Assembly: GCA_910574475.1 (NCBI GenBank)
Contig: CAJTAT010000001.1
Location: 620,001 to 684,000, forward strand
Direction: 5' to 3'
DNA from: Clostridia bacterium
GTDB taxonomy: Bacteria > Bacillota > Clostridia > Lachnospirales > Lachnospiraceae
DNA length: 64,000 bases
Under the pieces are notes generated by a model. That model did not search any database. It was not told the origin of the DNA and worked only from the letters and a program-made list of their open reading frames with translations. A program made the position numbers and the translations under genes. Positions 7,896 to 17,231 of this stretch are shown here, piece after piece (position 1 is the first letter of the stretch; each line of letters starts with the position of its first letter).

Positions 7896-8051
7896 GGGGC
7901 GCACAGGGTTTTTAGTTGCTAGCGCAACTTGCGCCCCGCGCGTCGAGTAGGGCAAGCCCTACTCGATTTTAATGGGGCGCACAGGGTTTTTAGTTGCTAG
8001 CGCAACTTGCGCCCCGCGCGTCGAGTAGGGCAAGCCCTACTCGATTTTAAC
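7896..8051. repeat. Two tandem 78-bp palindrome-rich repeats
   Basis: Copy 1 is 7896-7973 and copy 2 is 7974-8051, nearly identical, followed by a partial third start (GGGCGCATAGGGTTT). Each copy holds two hairpins: AGTTGC-TAGC-GCAACT and TCGAGTAGGG-CAAG-CCCTACTCGA, the latter with a perfect 10-bp stem followed by TTTTAA. The block fills the space between two convergent genes. It resembles REP/BIME-like intergenic repeats and may also terminate the sigma-like gene transcript. Confidence 0.85.
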
Positions 8052-8069
8052 GGGCGCATAGGGTTTCTT

Positions 8070-8822
8070 TCACTTCTTTTCTTCGCCGGCCAGATTTAAT
8101 AGGGTTTCAATCTCTTCTACTGGCATGTCCATGTAGACTGCCAATTCCTCGATAGACACCTGCCTCTCCAAATCATCTGAAAGCTTTTTAATGTTGTCTC
8201 TTAAGTAATTCAGACGATCTGCCAACAGATTTCCTGCCTGTTTCTCTGTCTGATTGTCCTCCACGGCCTGGGCAATGGCAGAGTAAATCTCTTGTCGCAG
8301 ATATTCAAGGACTGGGCATGACTCTGGCCTCATTCCCAAGGTCTCCATAGCCAGCATCAAACCAATGTTTCCTTCCTGGACTAAATCTCCCAGTAGAAGC
8401 CCCTGTCCTCGAAATTTATCTGCCAGCTTCAAAACCTCTGGTAAAAACTGTTCTGTGAGCCGGGCTTTCGCCAGTGCATCTCCTGTCTCCTCCACTTCAA
8501 GACAGAGAGCAAGAATCGCTTCCTCTGTCATGATTTCCAGATAGTCCAGTTCTCTTTGATAATTCTTTAAAAAACTCTGTTCTTCTTTTGTCAGAGGAAT
8601 TTCACTCTTTTCAGCTTTTTCCTGATTTTTCTCACTTGGAATGTATCCCTCCACCGTTATGTGACAAGATACCAGGTATGAGAAAACCAGTTCAAACTGT
8701 TCCTCAGAAAGCTCCATTTCTCGAAAGAATTCTCTGATCTCCTCTATCTTCAGACGATTATTCTTCTCTTTAGCCTTTACTCCCAGCTCTGACAATTTTT
8801 TCTGAAATTCTTCTCTATTCAT
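8070..8822 (-). CDS. Sigma-70-like protein lacking region 4
   Basis: 250 aa. Residues 1-60 resemble sigma region 1.1 (small helical, acidic). Residues 118-185 resemble the region 2 core (LTEQFLPEVLKLADKFRGQG and GDLVQEGNIGLMLAME). Residues 195-245 resemble region 3 (DDLERQVSIEELAVYMDMP). There is no region 4 helix-turn-helix and the -10 binding part of region 2 is poorly kept, so it is unlikely to act as an ordinary sigma factor. It may bind core RNA polymerase as a regulator or be a diverged relic. It is monocistronic and ends at the tandem hairpin repeats. Confidence 0.75.
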   Translation of the reverse strand: MNREEFQKKLSELGVKAKEKNNRLKIEEIREFFREMELSEEQFELVFSYLVSCHITVEGYIPSEKNQEKAEKSEIPLTKEEQSFLKNYQRELDYLEIMTEEAILALCLEVEETGDALAKARLTEQFLPEVLKLADKFRGQGLLLGDLVQEGNIGLMLAMETLGMRPESCPVLEYLRQEIYSAIAQAVEDNQTEKQAGNLLADRLNYLRDNIKKLSDDLERQVSIEELAVYMDMPVEEIETLLNLAGEEKK

Positions 8823-8917
8823 ACTTCCTCACCTTATCTATACTATCTGAAAGCTTAGCACATCTTATGACTAAAGTCAAAGTTCTCTGCCTGTATCAGA
8901 ATTTTTTCTCCTCTTTT

Positions 8918-10303
8918 TTAAAGTGAAGATGTCTCATCCGATAAGGTTTGGTTTGCAGGGTTATCTATAATCTCTCCGTCTGCCTGAAAGCGGGAGCCAT
9001 GACAAGGACATTCCCAGATACCCTCATCTGGATTCCACTCTAATTTACACCCCATATGAGCGCATCTTGGTCCTCTCCCAATACCTGCATGTTCTTTTAC
9101 GTCCTCTATCTTTTCCGTGAATATCCCCTTTGTCAATCCCACTGCGGCATATCTTCCCTCTTTCAAAAAATTTTGTATTGTTCGCCATTTCCATAATCTC
9201 TGTGGCGAAAATACTTCCTTATATATATTTGTCTGTCCTACAATCGCATCACTGATGATTCTTGCGGCAACCATAGAAGAGCTCATACCCCATTTTCCAA
9301 ATCCTGTAGCCACATACCAATCCGGTCTGGTTTTGGAAAAGTTTCCGATATAAGGAATCCCATCTAGCGTGATACAGTCCTGGGCTGACCAACGGGCGAC
9401 TTCACGGCTGACCGGCCAAAAATTTCGTGCCTGCTTTTCTAGTTCTGCATACTTTCCTCCACTTTTATTTTCTCCCGTTCTGTGATTTCCTCCTCCAAAT
9501 AGTAACAAATTTCCTGTGTTTCGCATAGACCAGGAGGCGTCTTTATCCACTCCAATATACATACCATCCAAATGTCCCGCCTGTTCTAAGGCCAGTACAT
9601 AGCTGCGTTCCTGGTGCATCCGGGCAAAATAAAATCCTGGTATGTTGACAAAAGGATAATGGGAGGCAAAGATAAGATGCTTCGCCCTGACTGTATGGCG
9701 TCCAGTAAAAACAGACATTTTCTCCACGCCTTCCACTTTTGTCTCAGCGTATATCGTTATACGCTCTGCAACTGCTGTCAAAAATTTCAATGGATGAAAC
9801 ATAGCCTGGTCAGGAAACATAAGAGCTCCTTGCACGGGAAATGGTAGTGTCGTCTGTGTGGTAACTTTTGCCTCAATTCCAAGTCTTTTTGCTGCATGAG
9901 CCTCCCGCTCTAATACTTCACTGTCGGAAAGGGTATAAAGGTACGCCGGCTTTCGCTGAAATTCACAATCAATTCCCAGTTTTTTCACCAGATTTGCATA
10001 GGCCACCACTGCCTCCTGGTTGGCTTGGGCATACTGACGCGCCTTTTGCTCTCCCCATTCCCGTATCAAGCGATCATAAATCAAGCTGTGCTGTGAGGTA
10101 ATCTTGGCCGTCGTGTCCTCTGTCTGACCACTTCCAATACAATTGGCTTCGAGAACCACCACATCCACACCCTGTTCCTGCAAATAATATGCTGTCAAAA
10201 TTCCCGCCATGCCTCCGCCTATCACAACTACATCTGCTGTGATATCACGTGTCAAAGGCTCTGACGGGAATATCTCTGTCGTTTCATTCCAAATAGATTT
10301 CAT
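8918..10303 (-). CDS. FAD-dependent oxidoreductase with C-terminal Rieske [2Fe-2S] domain
   Basis: 461 aa, ATG at 10303. The DAO-type FAD domain starts with VVVIGGGMAGILTAYYLQEQ and includes the E-A acidic end of the ADP-binding fold. The last about 60 residues form a Rieske domain with CAHMGC and CPCHGSRF, the two Cys-x-His pairs that bind the [2Fe-2S] cluster. The fusion links substrate oxidation at FAD to electron transfer through the Rieske centre. Homologues are common in Firmicutes and are annotated only as FAD oxidoreductases; the substrate is unknown. It stands before the ketopantoate-reductase-like gene on the same strand, about 55 bp apart. Confidence 0.88.
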   Translation of the reverse strand: MKSIWNETTEIFPSEPLTRDITADVVVIGGGMAGILTAYYLQEQGVDVVVLEANCIGSGQTEDTTAKITSQHSLIYDRLIREWGEQKARQYAQANQEAVVAYANLVKKLGIDCEFQRKPAYLYTLSDSEVLEREAHAAKRLGIEAKVTTQTTLPFPVQGALMFPDQAMFHPLKFLTAVAERITIYAETKVEGVEKMSVFTGRHTVRAKHLIFASHYPFVNIPGFYFARMHQERSYVLALEQAGHLDGMYIGVDKDASWSMRNTGNLLLFGGGNHRTGENKSGGKYAELEKQARNFWPVSREVARWSAQDCITLDGIPYIGNFSKTRPDWYVATGFGKWGMSSSMVAARIISDAIVGQTNIYKEVFSPQRLWKWRTIQNFLKEGRYAAVGLTKGIFTEKIEDVKEHAGIGRGPRCAHMGCKLEWNPDEGIWECPCHGSRFQADGEIIDNPANQTLSDETSSL

Positions 10304-10358
10304 CGCGCTTCACCTCTTAGTTATCATGTGTAAGCGGACAAAAAATATGTATTTAAAG

Positions 10359-11282
10359 TTATTTTTCAATTTTGGCTTCCAGCACCTTAATTCCATGATA
10401 TAGGATGCGATTGACTGGCGTGTCTACTCCCAGCTTCTCCCCCAAGCGAATCACAGTGCCGGAGAACATCTCCACTTCTGTCTTTTTTCCATGCTCCAGA
10501 TCCTGAAGAGTGGAAGGTTTATTGAGAGGAGGAAGCCCCATTACTACTTTTTCCTGCTTCTCCATCTCCTTTTCCCCCAACTGTATTCCCTGTTTCTGGG
10601 CAATGGCTGCTACCTCTCTCATAGCTGCCCACCGAATGACATTGGCGCTCTCCATAGTACGATAAGCTCCAAAGGGAATCCCGAGTAGGGCACAGGTCAT
10701 ATTTTCTCCCACATTTGCCATGTACTTAAACCACATACCATGAAGCATATTTGTGTTTATCTTGTAAGGAATCTCGCAGCGTTCAAACAGCTCCCGCACA
10801 GCCTCCACACGCTCTGAATAAGTCTCATTATTTTTCTCCCCGAAATGGACAAAACCTTTCTTTGGATCGTAGTCGGCAACTCCTTCATTCATGACGATAG
10901 ACACGCGCATAAAAGAGTAGAGTACGTGTTCCCAGCCATACACAGCGGCAATTTTCTCTTCGCTCTCAATCCCGTTCATCACAGATAGAATCTGTGTGTG
11001 TTCTCCAATCTGATTGGCGATATCCCGGATCGCCTGGTCAAGGCCCATATCCTTCACTGCCATTATGATCAGATCTGCCGGATCACCTTTTTCCTTTGGC
11101 TCCACAATGGGAAACTTATAATTCACTCCATTGAGAGTCACTCCCTCTGTCTCAAGACGTTTTTTTCGCTCACCCTCTGCCAGTACCCGAAAATCGCCTT
11201 TCTTTAGTCCCACTTCCAGCCGGGGAGCAAAAAAAGACCCCATGGCTCCCAATCCAATCAGTGTCACTTTCTCTATTTTCAT
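10359..11282 (-). CDS. panE: Ketopantoate reductase family protein (2-dehydropantoate 2-reductase)
   Basis: 307 aa. The N-terminal Rossmann unit is VTLIGLGAMGSFFAPRL and binds NADPH. The C-terminal helical domain holds the family Lys in MWFKYMANVGEN and the KPSTLQDLEHGKKTE block that binds substrate. The expected reaction is reduction of 2-dehydropantoate to pantoate in coenzyme A synthesis. Paralogues with other 2-oxoacid substrates are frequent, and no panB/panC genes are adjacent, so the physiological role is only probable. Confidence 0.82.
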   Translation of the reverse strand: MKIEKVTLIGLGAMGSFFAPRLEVGLKKGDFRVLAEGERKKRLETEGVTLNGVNYKFPIVEPKEKGDPADLIIMAVKDMGLDQAIRDIANQIGEHTQILSVMNGIESEEKIAAVYGWEHVLYSFMRVSIVMNEGVADYDPKKGFVHFGEKNNETYSERVEAVRELFERCEIPYKINTNMLHGMWFKYMANVGENMTCALLGIPFGAYRTMESANVIRWAAMREVAAIAQKQGIQLGEKEMEKQEKVVMGLPPLNKPSTLQDLEHGKKTEVEMFSGTVIRLGEKLGVDTPVNRILYHGIKVLEAKIEK

Positions 11283-11302
11283 ACGTTTTCCTCCTCTGCG
11301 CT

Positions 11303-13270
11303 CTAATTTTGGTATACATCATCCACCCAGATTCCATATTTATCTTTTTCTCCATCAGGCTTATACTCTGTACCTATTCCGTTTTTCTTGCCATTCTCCC
11401 ATTCCCCCTCATACCGGGAGCCGTCTGCATAATACATGACCCCATAACCAGATATCTTATTATCCCTATACTCACCAAAGTAGCAGCTTCCGTCTGAGGC
11501 GCTGAAAGCTCCTGTCCCTACACGTTCACTATTCTGCCATTCTCCATAATAAACGCCATCTGTATAGTGTTTGCTTCCTATTCCACTAAAATAATTATCC
11601 TCATAATTACCTATAAAATATGTCAAATTGTTAAAGAGTTCGATTGTGCCTGCTCCTGTTCGTTCTCCATCCACCCATTCACCGCAATACCATCCTTTGG
11701 ATTCTCCTCCGTCACTGTAATAATAAACTCCCACTCCATTCCTCATTCCATCTGTAAATGTGCCCACATAATAGTCTCCATCATTATAGTATTCTGTTCC
11801 GTATCCATTTGGTATTCCCTCTGCAAATTCCCCAATATAGAGCTGTTTGTTTTTTTTGATGCGGATGCCCTCTCCCACCAGCACACCATCCTCTTTTCTG
11901 CCGGTATATTGGACACCTTCCTCATCTGTCCAGGTAGTCGCACCATCCCGATCCTTAATTCCTCTCATTTCACCAGTCTCTTCAACTAGCTCATCATCTT
12001 TAAAAATGCCTGTTTTGCATGTTCCGTCTTTATAGTATAAGGTTCCAATTTGTGAATCCTCTGTCCATTCTCCTTCAAAATACCACCGCTCGGATTTGTC
12101 ACCGGAAGGATACCATTTCGTTCCCTCGCCGAAAAATTGTCCCTCTTTAAATTCGCCTTCGTAGTGAAGGCCTAATGGTTCAAAATAGCTCCCCTTTCCG
12201 TCCATATTTCCATCTTTCCATTCACCGTAGTAGAATCCTCCATTAATCTTAAAACAGTAAATTCCAAGTCCATTACACTCCCCATCTTTCCACTCACCTT
12301 CATAACGGTCTCCATTTTTATAGTAGGAAATACCTTTACCGTCACTATAACCACCTTTGAACTCTCCCAAATAAATATTTCCACTACTATAGACTACACG
12401 TCCATACCCTTCAATCTCACCATCTACCTTTTTTCCAGTATAAACATTACCGTTCGAATCAACCCAGGTTTCGGCATCCCATATTAAATTCGTAACAAAT
12501 TCACCCTTCAACCAGATTTCAGCGCTGATGGTCCCATCTTCCTGGATCAACACACCCATTCCATTTCTGAGTCCACTCTCCCATTTTCCCTCATATCTGT
12601 CGCCGTTTTCCCAATAGTAAGTGCCATTCCCTTCCCGTTGGCCCGCTCTAAACTCGCCCTCGTACCTACCATTGCTCTCATGGAAATAATTGATGCCTTT
12701 CCCTTCCTCTACATTATCCTTCCAGTCTCCATGATATAGAATAAGCCCAGAGGAAGAATACAGTGTCCCTTTGCCGTCACGCAATCCTCCTTTGAATTCC
12801 CCTTCATATCTTTCTCCATTTATATAAACAGCCTGTCCAATCCCTTCTATTTTTCCGTCTTTCCTGGTTCCGATGTATTCTGTTCCGTCATCGTCCATCC
12901 ATTGCTCTGCCTCTCCATTCTTTTTATACAAGGTCTCAGGTTCAGCCGGATTCACTTTAAAAGCAAGTTCGTCCCCCCGTTGCGTGAGCCAGCTACCGGG
13001 ACTCAGCAGCATCCGTATGGATAAGAAAGCCAGAATTCCTACCACTATCATGCCAACTATCTTATTTACCATTATTTTCCAGACAAAGAAGAATAATGAG
13101 CCCTGACTGCCGCTTCTCTTGTCCTCTCTTGGATTGTTCCTTTTTCTAGGTTCTCTTTTTTTACGCTCGATAATAGAATGTACAACTAATTCTGCTATAA
13201 TTGTGCCAACAATGGGCGCAATCCAAGCGATTACTATTTGATTACTCAAAAAGGAATCGATGTAATCCAT
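11303..13270 (-). CDS. Membrane-anchored MORN-repeat protein
   Basis: 655 aa from the ATG at 13270, chosen because GGGAGG lies seven bases upstream. Two hydrophobic segments near residues 12-32 and 65-90 flank a very basic loop (ERKKREPRKRNNPRE). From about residue 120 to the end there are roughly 20 MORN-type units of the form Y-x-G-x-W/F-x-x-G-x-x-x-G-x-G, for example YEGEFKGGLRDGKG and YEGEWENGKKNGIG, one or two of them degenerate. The repeats should form a long flat beta-meander outside or inside the membrane. MORN proteins bind lipids or serve as scaffolds; the role here is unknown. No operon partner is evident. Confidence 0.85.
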   Translation of the reverse strand: MDYIDSFLSNQIVIAWIAPIVGTIIAELVVHSIIERKKREPRKRNNPREDKRSGSQGSLFFFVWKIMVNKIVGMIVVGILAFLSIRMLLSPGSWLTQRGDELAFKVNPAEPETLYKKNGEAEQWMDDDGTEYIGTRKDGKIEGIGQAVYINGERYEGEFKGGLRDGKGTLYSSSGLILYHGDWKDNVEEGKGINYFHESNGRYEGEFRAGQREGNGTYYWENGDRYEGKWESGLRNGMGVLIQEDGTISAEIWLKGEFVTNLIWDAETWVDSNGNVYTGKKVDGEIEGYGRVVYSSGNIYLGEFKGGYSDGKGISYYKNGDRYEGEWKDGECNGLGIYCFKINGGFYYGEWKDGNMDGKGSYFEPLGLHYEGEFKEGQFFGEGTKWYPSGDKSERWYFEGEWTEDSQIGTLYYKDGTCKTGIFKDDELVEETGEMRGIKDRDGATTWTDEEGVQYTGRKEDGVLVGEGIRIKKNKQLYIGEFAEGIPNGYGTEYYNDGDYYVGTFTDGMRNGVGVYYYSDGGESKGWYCGEWVDGERTGAGTIELFNNLTYFIGNYEDNYFSGIGSKHYTDGVYYGEWQNSERVGTGAFSASDGSCYFGEYRDNKISGYGVMYYADGSRYEGEWENGKKNGIGTEYKPDGEKDKYGIWVDDVYQN

Positions 13271-13336
13271 ACATTTACCTCCCATTTTCTCCAATTATAT
13301 ACCAAAATATTACAGAAGAAAAGAGACAAAATACGA

Positions 13337-14161
13337 CTATATATTACACAATTCCTTTGTTCCAAATAATTCATAATAAAAGGCATACTGCTGCAAAATT
13401 CCTGCAAATCCCTGATATCGCACAAAGGGAAAGCCTTTGGGGTACCGGTCAAGCATATCCTGAATATGGGTATCCACAGGAAATGCTTCTATATGATGAA
13501 GCGCAAACAGGCAGACACAGTCTGCCACCTTTTTGCCCACTCCGCAAAGCTTCATCAGCTCTGTGTGTGCCTCTTCATAATTCATAGAGAATAAGTTCTC
13601 CAAATCTATCCTTCCATCACAAACTGCCTGAGCCGTCTTTTTAATATAGGACGCCCGATACCCCAAGCCTAAGCCCCGGAGCACATCCTCCGAGACTTGG
13701 GCCAACGCCTGAGGTTTGGGGAACAAATCGTAAACGTTTCCCCGAAAATCGCAAGCTTTCTCGCCAAATTCCCTGCAGAGAGTGGACACACACTTTTTGA
13801 TGCGGGGAATGTTATTCTGCTGAGAAAGAATAAATGTCACAATCGTTTCCCAAAGCTCCTGCTGAAGGATATGGATTCCTCCGCCAATCTGCACTGCTTC
13901 CAGCAGGTAGGCATCTTCTGGATCGACTGCCTTTTTTATCTTTCCATAATCTAAATCCAGATCAAAATACCTTCTCCATAAAGTTTCATATTCTTCCTCT
14001 GAGCATGAGAAGGTCACTTGTGTATCCTGTTGCCGCACTTCCAGATATTTACCGTAAGCAATCAAAGAATATGTATCTTCTGAAAGCTGGCACATACGAA
14101 AACATTGGCCTGAACGGCTGATTTGGTTCAGGTCAAAATCTGTAATTACTTTTGTAATCAT
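13337..14161 (-). CDS. ogg: 8-oxoguanine DNA glycosylase / AlkA-type HhH-GPD glycosylase
   Basis: 274 aa. After an N-terminal OGG-type domain comes the helix-hairpin-helix-GPD motif LCGVGKKVADCVCLFALHH, with the catalytic Lys in GKKVADC, and the essential Asp in FPVDTHIQ. The order and spacing match OGG1-like bifunctional glycosylases of Clostridia, which remove 8-oxoguanine and nick the abasic site. It lies 9 bp downstream of the aldo/keto reductase gene and is probably co-transcribed with it. Confidence 0.88.
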   Translation of the reverse strand: MITKVITDFDLNQISRSGQCFRMCQLSEDTYSLIAYGKYLEVRQQDTQVTFSCSEEEYETLWRRYFDLDLDYGKIKKAVDPEDAYLLEAVQIGGGIHILQQELWETIVTFILSQQNNIPRIKKCVSTLCREFGEKACDFRGNVYDLFPKPQALAQVSEDVLRGLGLGYRASYIKKTAQAVCDGRIDLENLFSMNYEEAHTELMKLCGVGKKVADCVCLFALHHIEAFPVDTHIQDMLDRYPKGFPFVRYQGFAGILQQYAFYYELFGTKELCNI

Positions 14162-14170
14162 AAGCTCTTC

Positions 14171-15295
14171 CTATTGATTGTCAAAATGTCCCGATACTTC
14201 TTTCAGCTTTTCTATAATAGGTAAGTGCTGGGGGCATACCTCTTCACATTGTCCACATGCAATACAGTCCCCTGCCCTTCCAAAGTCTCTTGTCAGATGT
14301 TTATAATTGGTGTAATTTACTGTCCATCCTTTTTCCTCCAGCTTTTCCCGCATGTCTTCGTTGTACAGAGAAAAATACTGGGGAATAGCAATATGCTCCG
14401 GGCAGCCCTCCGTACAGTATGAGCATCCAGTGCATGGCACTGCAATCTGTGCGTTAACCAGCTCTGCTGCACGAAATACCAAACGCTTTTCTTCTTCATC
14501 CAAGGGCTTAAAGTGGTCCATATAGCTCAAGTTGTCGTCCATCTGTTCCATGTTGCTCATACCAGACAGCACCATCATGACATTATCCAGTGAAGCGGCA
14601 AAGCGAATGGCCCAGGAAGAAATGGACAACTCCGGTGTATGCTCTTTGAGAAGTCTCTCTGCCTCCTCTGGCAGTTTTGCCAGCGTGCCTCCTTTGACTG
14701 GTTCCATAACAATGACAGGTACTTGATGCTTTACTGCCACTTCATAACATTTACGAGACTGTATCCACTGACTCTCCCAATCCAGATAGTTGATCTGCAA
14801 CTGTACAAATTCCATTTCAGGATGTTTTGTTAAAATCTCGTCCAGAAGTTCGGCACTGTCGTGGAATGAAAAGCCCATATGTTTTACAAGCCCCTGAGCT
14901 TTCTTTTCCTGCAGCCAGCGAAAGCAGTCAAACTCTTCAAATTTGAGATAACTTTGCTCTTCAATGCCATGGAGAAGGTAATAATCAAAATATTCCACAC
15001 CCGTTTTTTTGCGTTGCTCGTTAAATACCTTGTCTCTGTCTTCCAGAGAATGAAAGAAACCTGCATGCAGTTTGGTAGCCAACGTATAGCGATCTCTCGG
15101 ATAACGATCTACCAGAGCCGTTTTTGTCACATTCTCGCTGTTGAAACCGCAGTACATCCATGCTGTGTCAAAGTAAGTAAACCCTTTTTTCAGAAAAACA
15201 TCCACCATTTCTTTGACTTGCTCCACATCAATACTACCTGCCTCATTTTTGTTTGTGAGAGGCAGACGCATCAATCCAAAACCTAGTTTTTTCAA
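14171..15295 (-). CDS. Aldo/keto reductase with C-terminal [4Fe-4S] ferredoxin domain
   Basis: 374 aa from a TTG at 15295, supported by AAAAGGAG eight bases upstream; longer starts lack a site. The AKR barrel shows GFGLMRLPL, FDTAWMY (Asp/Tyr catalytic pair), the Lys in ATKLHAGFF and the His in YYLLHGIE. The last about 90 residues hold two ferredoxin cysteine clusters, CTGCSYCTEGCPEHI and CIACGQCEEVCPQHL. Such fusions are common in anaerobes and act in the cytoplasm, perhaps passing electrons between NADPH and iron-sulfur partners. The substrate is unknown. It lies between the CotH-kinase gene and the glycosylase gene. Confidence 0.9.
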   Translation of the reverse strand: MKKLGFGLMRLPLTNKNEAGSIDVEQVKEMVDVFLKKGFTYFDTAWMYCGFNSENVTKTALVDRYPRDRYTLATKLHAGFFHSLEDRDKVFNEQRKKTGVEYFDYYLLHGIEEQSYLKFEEFDCFRWLQEKKAQGLVKHMGFSFHDSAELLDEILTKHPEMEFVQLQINYLDWESQWIQSRKCYEVAVKHQVPVIVMEPVKGGTLAKLPEEAERLLKEHTPELSISSWAIRFAASLDNVMMVLSGMSNMEQMDDNLSYMDHFKPLDEEEKRLVFRAAELVNAQIAVPCTGCSYCTEGCPEHIAIPQYFSLYNEDMREKLEEKGWTVNYTNYKHLTRDFGRAGDCIACGQCEEVCPQHLPIIEKLKEVSGHFDNQ

Positions 15296-15333
15296 AACAA
15301 TCACTCCTTTTCTCAAATTACTCGCTGTTTCCA

Positions 15334-17082
15334 TTACTCATAAAAATCATTTAAAAGTTCTCTAAGCTCCTTCTGAATATATTGGGGACGCTGTCGAAAA
15401 AATTCTTTTACTGTGTTAATTTCTTGCTCATGAAGAGCTAACTGGTGACAGAAAGCTTCCTCAGCATCTGCATAGATATCTGGTTGTTGTTTTGCATATT
15501 TCTCTGCAAGCCTCTGAATATTCATCTCTAATTCTACTTTCATTTCTTCCTGTATATCATCTATGACTTCACAGGCATAGGTGCTGGAGAAGGGACCTTC
15601 CATCATCGTTTCCAGGATTTCGACAAACTGCTTTTGCATATCTTCTCGTTTCAAAAGAGCCTGCAAAAGAGGTTCTTGCCTATCCCAGGGGTCACTAACA
15701 ATTCCAAGTATTTTGCCAATCGAAGAATCCTCTGCCAAAGAATTTTCAACTCTAGCCATACCCATATCCAAATCATAGAGCAGAAATCTCCAGCGTCCAT
15801 CTGTATAAGGTTCCCGGTACTTGTCTTTATTAGAATACCAACGATATGCCTTACAGTTGTTACCAGGCCAGTCTGGATTGGCTACATAAACCTCTATGGC
15901 ACAATACTGAAGAAAGTTCTCTACATCCAGCAGCTTTTGAAGTTCGGCAAAGGTCTCATCATTTGTCAAATCTTTGTACCTGTAAGCATACATGGCATCG
16001 AAATCCTGTGCAGCCTGCAAGCCCGCCTCATCCTCTGAATCTGGCTCTGCATTTCCCAGGTTAGGCATTACAACCTGCCAGGTTCCATCTTTATCATTTG
16101 TTCCATAATGCGTCTCAAAATAGGTCCTGTCATAAACCTCCTCCATCCACTCAAATCCATAGTACTCTCCATTTATATAGACGGAAGCTGCCCGAAATTC
16201 CTGTGTATCCAAAAGTCCCGAATCCTCCGCCAACTGCTGTACCAACTCATTACGCAGGTAGGCAACTTCTTCATCGTTCCCATGATTGCGGAGTAATATT
16301 TTTTTGTATTCGCTTTTTTTATATACATCCGTATCTTCTTCTCCCTCTTCGGGAAACAGGTTATATCGAACTCTGTTATCTCCGTACTCATTACGTGCAA
16401 TCAAACGCAGGGATTTCATGTCAGAGCTCCGGGTAAAGCCACCGTGGACACGAATCCCCATATCCTGAGATACAACACAGGTTCCATCAGGATTAAATAA
16501 TTCTACATGCACAGGCCTTTCTGCCTCATCTCCCCGTAAATAATAATTAGCTGGCATCCTGTCTGAAAAAGGCTCGTCAGGATGCTCCTCTATATAAGTC
16601 TCCCGCAGTCTCCCTGGCACAAGGATGCCTCTGTCAAAGCCAAAAAAATCATCGGGATTTCCTGAAATTGCCACAATGATTGATGAAAATTTCTCCAGTA
16701 CTTTCTTTCCAAGAAAATACGTCTTTGTACAAATATCAGAATAATCCTCGCCTCCATAATAGGCAATCGCACGAATCGTAACAGCATTTACATCCTCTGA
16801 AGCTGTCAGGTGTATAGGTTTCTCATACCGTTTCGACTCTCTTGATGGCAAACTTCCATCATCTGTATAGTAAATCTCCGACTCTAAAAGTGTCGATAAC
16901 TCAAGCTCTTGATCCTGCTCACAGAAGCTGTCTCTCACGGAAAAAGCAATCTCCTGTTCACGATATGGTTCACATATTTTCCCATATCGAATCGCTAAAA
17001 TTGTTAGAATTGCTCCGATCAAAAGGCACAATTTCCATCGTTTGATCGTTCTCATCCCCTTTAAATATTTATATATTTCCAC
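15334..17082 (-). CDS. CotH-kinase family protein, exported or membrane-anchored
   Basis: 582 aa if the GTG at 17082 is used; an ATG at 17055 is also possible and neither has a clear ribosome site. A single N-terminal hydrophobic segment (CLLIGAILTILAI) anchors or exports it. Residues about 50-120 look like a chitobiase/FN3-type domain (IYYTDDGSLPSRE). The rest is the CotH kinase-like fold, with IRVHGGFTRSSDMKSLRL and the Asp pair in LLYDLDMGM expected for metal/ATP binding. CotH proteins phosphorylate spore-coat or extracellular proteins. It is followed by the aldo/keto reductase gene, which starts 39 bp after this stop. Confidence 0.85.
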   Translation of the reverse strand: MEIYKYLKGMRTIKRWKLCLLIGAILTILAIRYGKICEPYREQEIAFSVRDSFCEQDQELELSTLLESEIYYTDDGSLPSRESKRYEKPIHLTASEDVNAVTIRAIAYYGGEDYSDICTKTYFLGKKVLEKFSSIIVAISGNPDDFFGFDRGILVPGRLRETYIEEHPDEPFSDRMPANYYLRGDEAERPVHVELFNPDGTCVVSQDMGIRVHGGFTRSSDMKSLRLIARNEYGDNRVRYNLFPEEGEEDTDVYKKSEYKKILLRNHGNDEEVAYLRNELVQQLAEDSGLLDTQEFRAASVYINGEYYGFEWMEEVYDRTYFETHYGTNDKDGTWQVVMPNLGNAEPDSEDEAGLQAAQDFDAMYAYRYKDLTNDETFAELQKLLDVENFLQYCAIEVYVANPDWPGNNCKAYRWYSNKDKYREPYTDGRWRFLLYDLDMGMARVENSLAEDSSIGKILGIVSDPWDRQEPLLQALLKREDMQKQFVEILETMMEGPFSSTYACEVIDDIQEEMKVELEMNIQRLAEKYAKQQPDIYADAEEAFCHQLALHEQEINTVKEFFRQRPQYIQKELRELLNDFYE

Positions 17083-17165
17083 AGATTATAGCACATTTAA
17101 ATTATGTAAACAAGAAGGAAGCCTGCAAAACAAGAGTAACATTCTCTGGCAGACATCTTCCTCAA

Positions 17166-17216
17166 TTGACATTTCCTTATTTTCACATTATAATGTATAT
17201 TACAATCGTAAGATTT
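17166..17216 (+). promoter_or_regulatory. blaI1 promoter with BlaI-type operator
   Basis: TTGACA at 17166-17171, 17-bp spacer, TATAAT at 17189-17194. The dyad TTACAATCGTAA lies at 17200-17211, just past the -10 box where a bound repressor would block initiation; it is followed by GATTT. Two copies of the same dyad lie before the facing lipoprotein gene at 20.85-20.89 kb. Confidence 0.8.
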
Positions 17217-17231
17217 AAGGAGGGATTGCAA

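Noticed and set aside
7896..8051. CRISPR array from the tandem repeats
   Set aside because: The two units are contiguous with no spacers and no cas genes are present.
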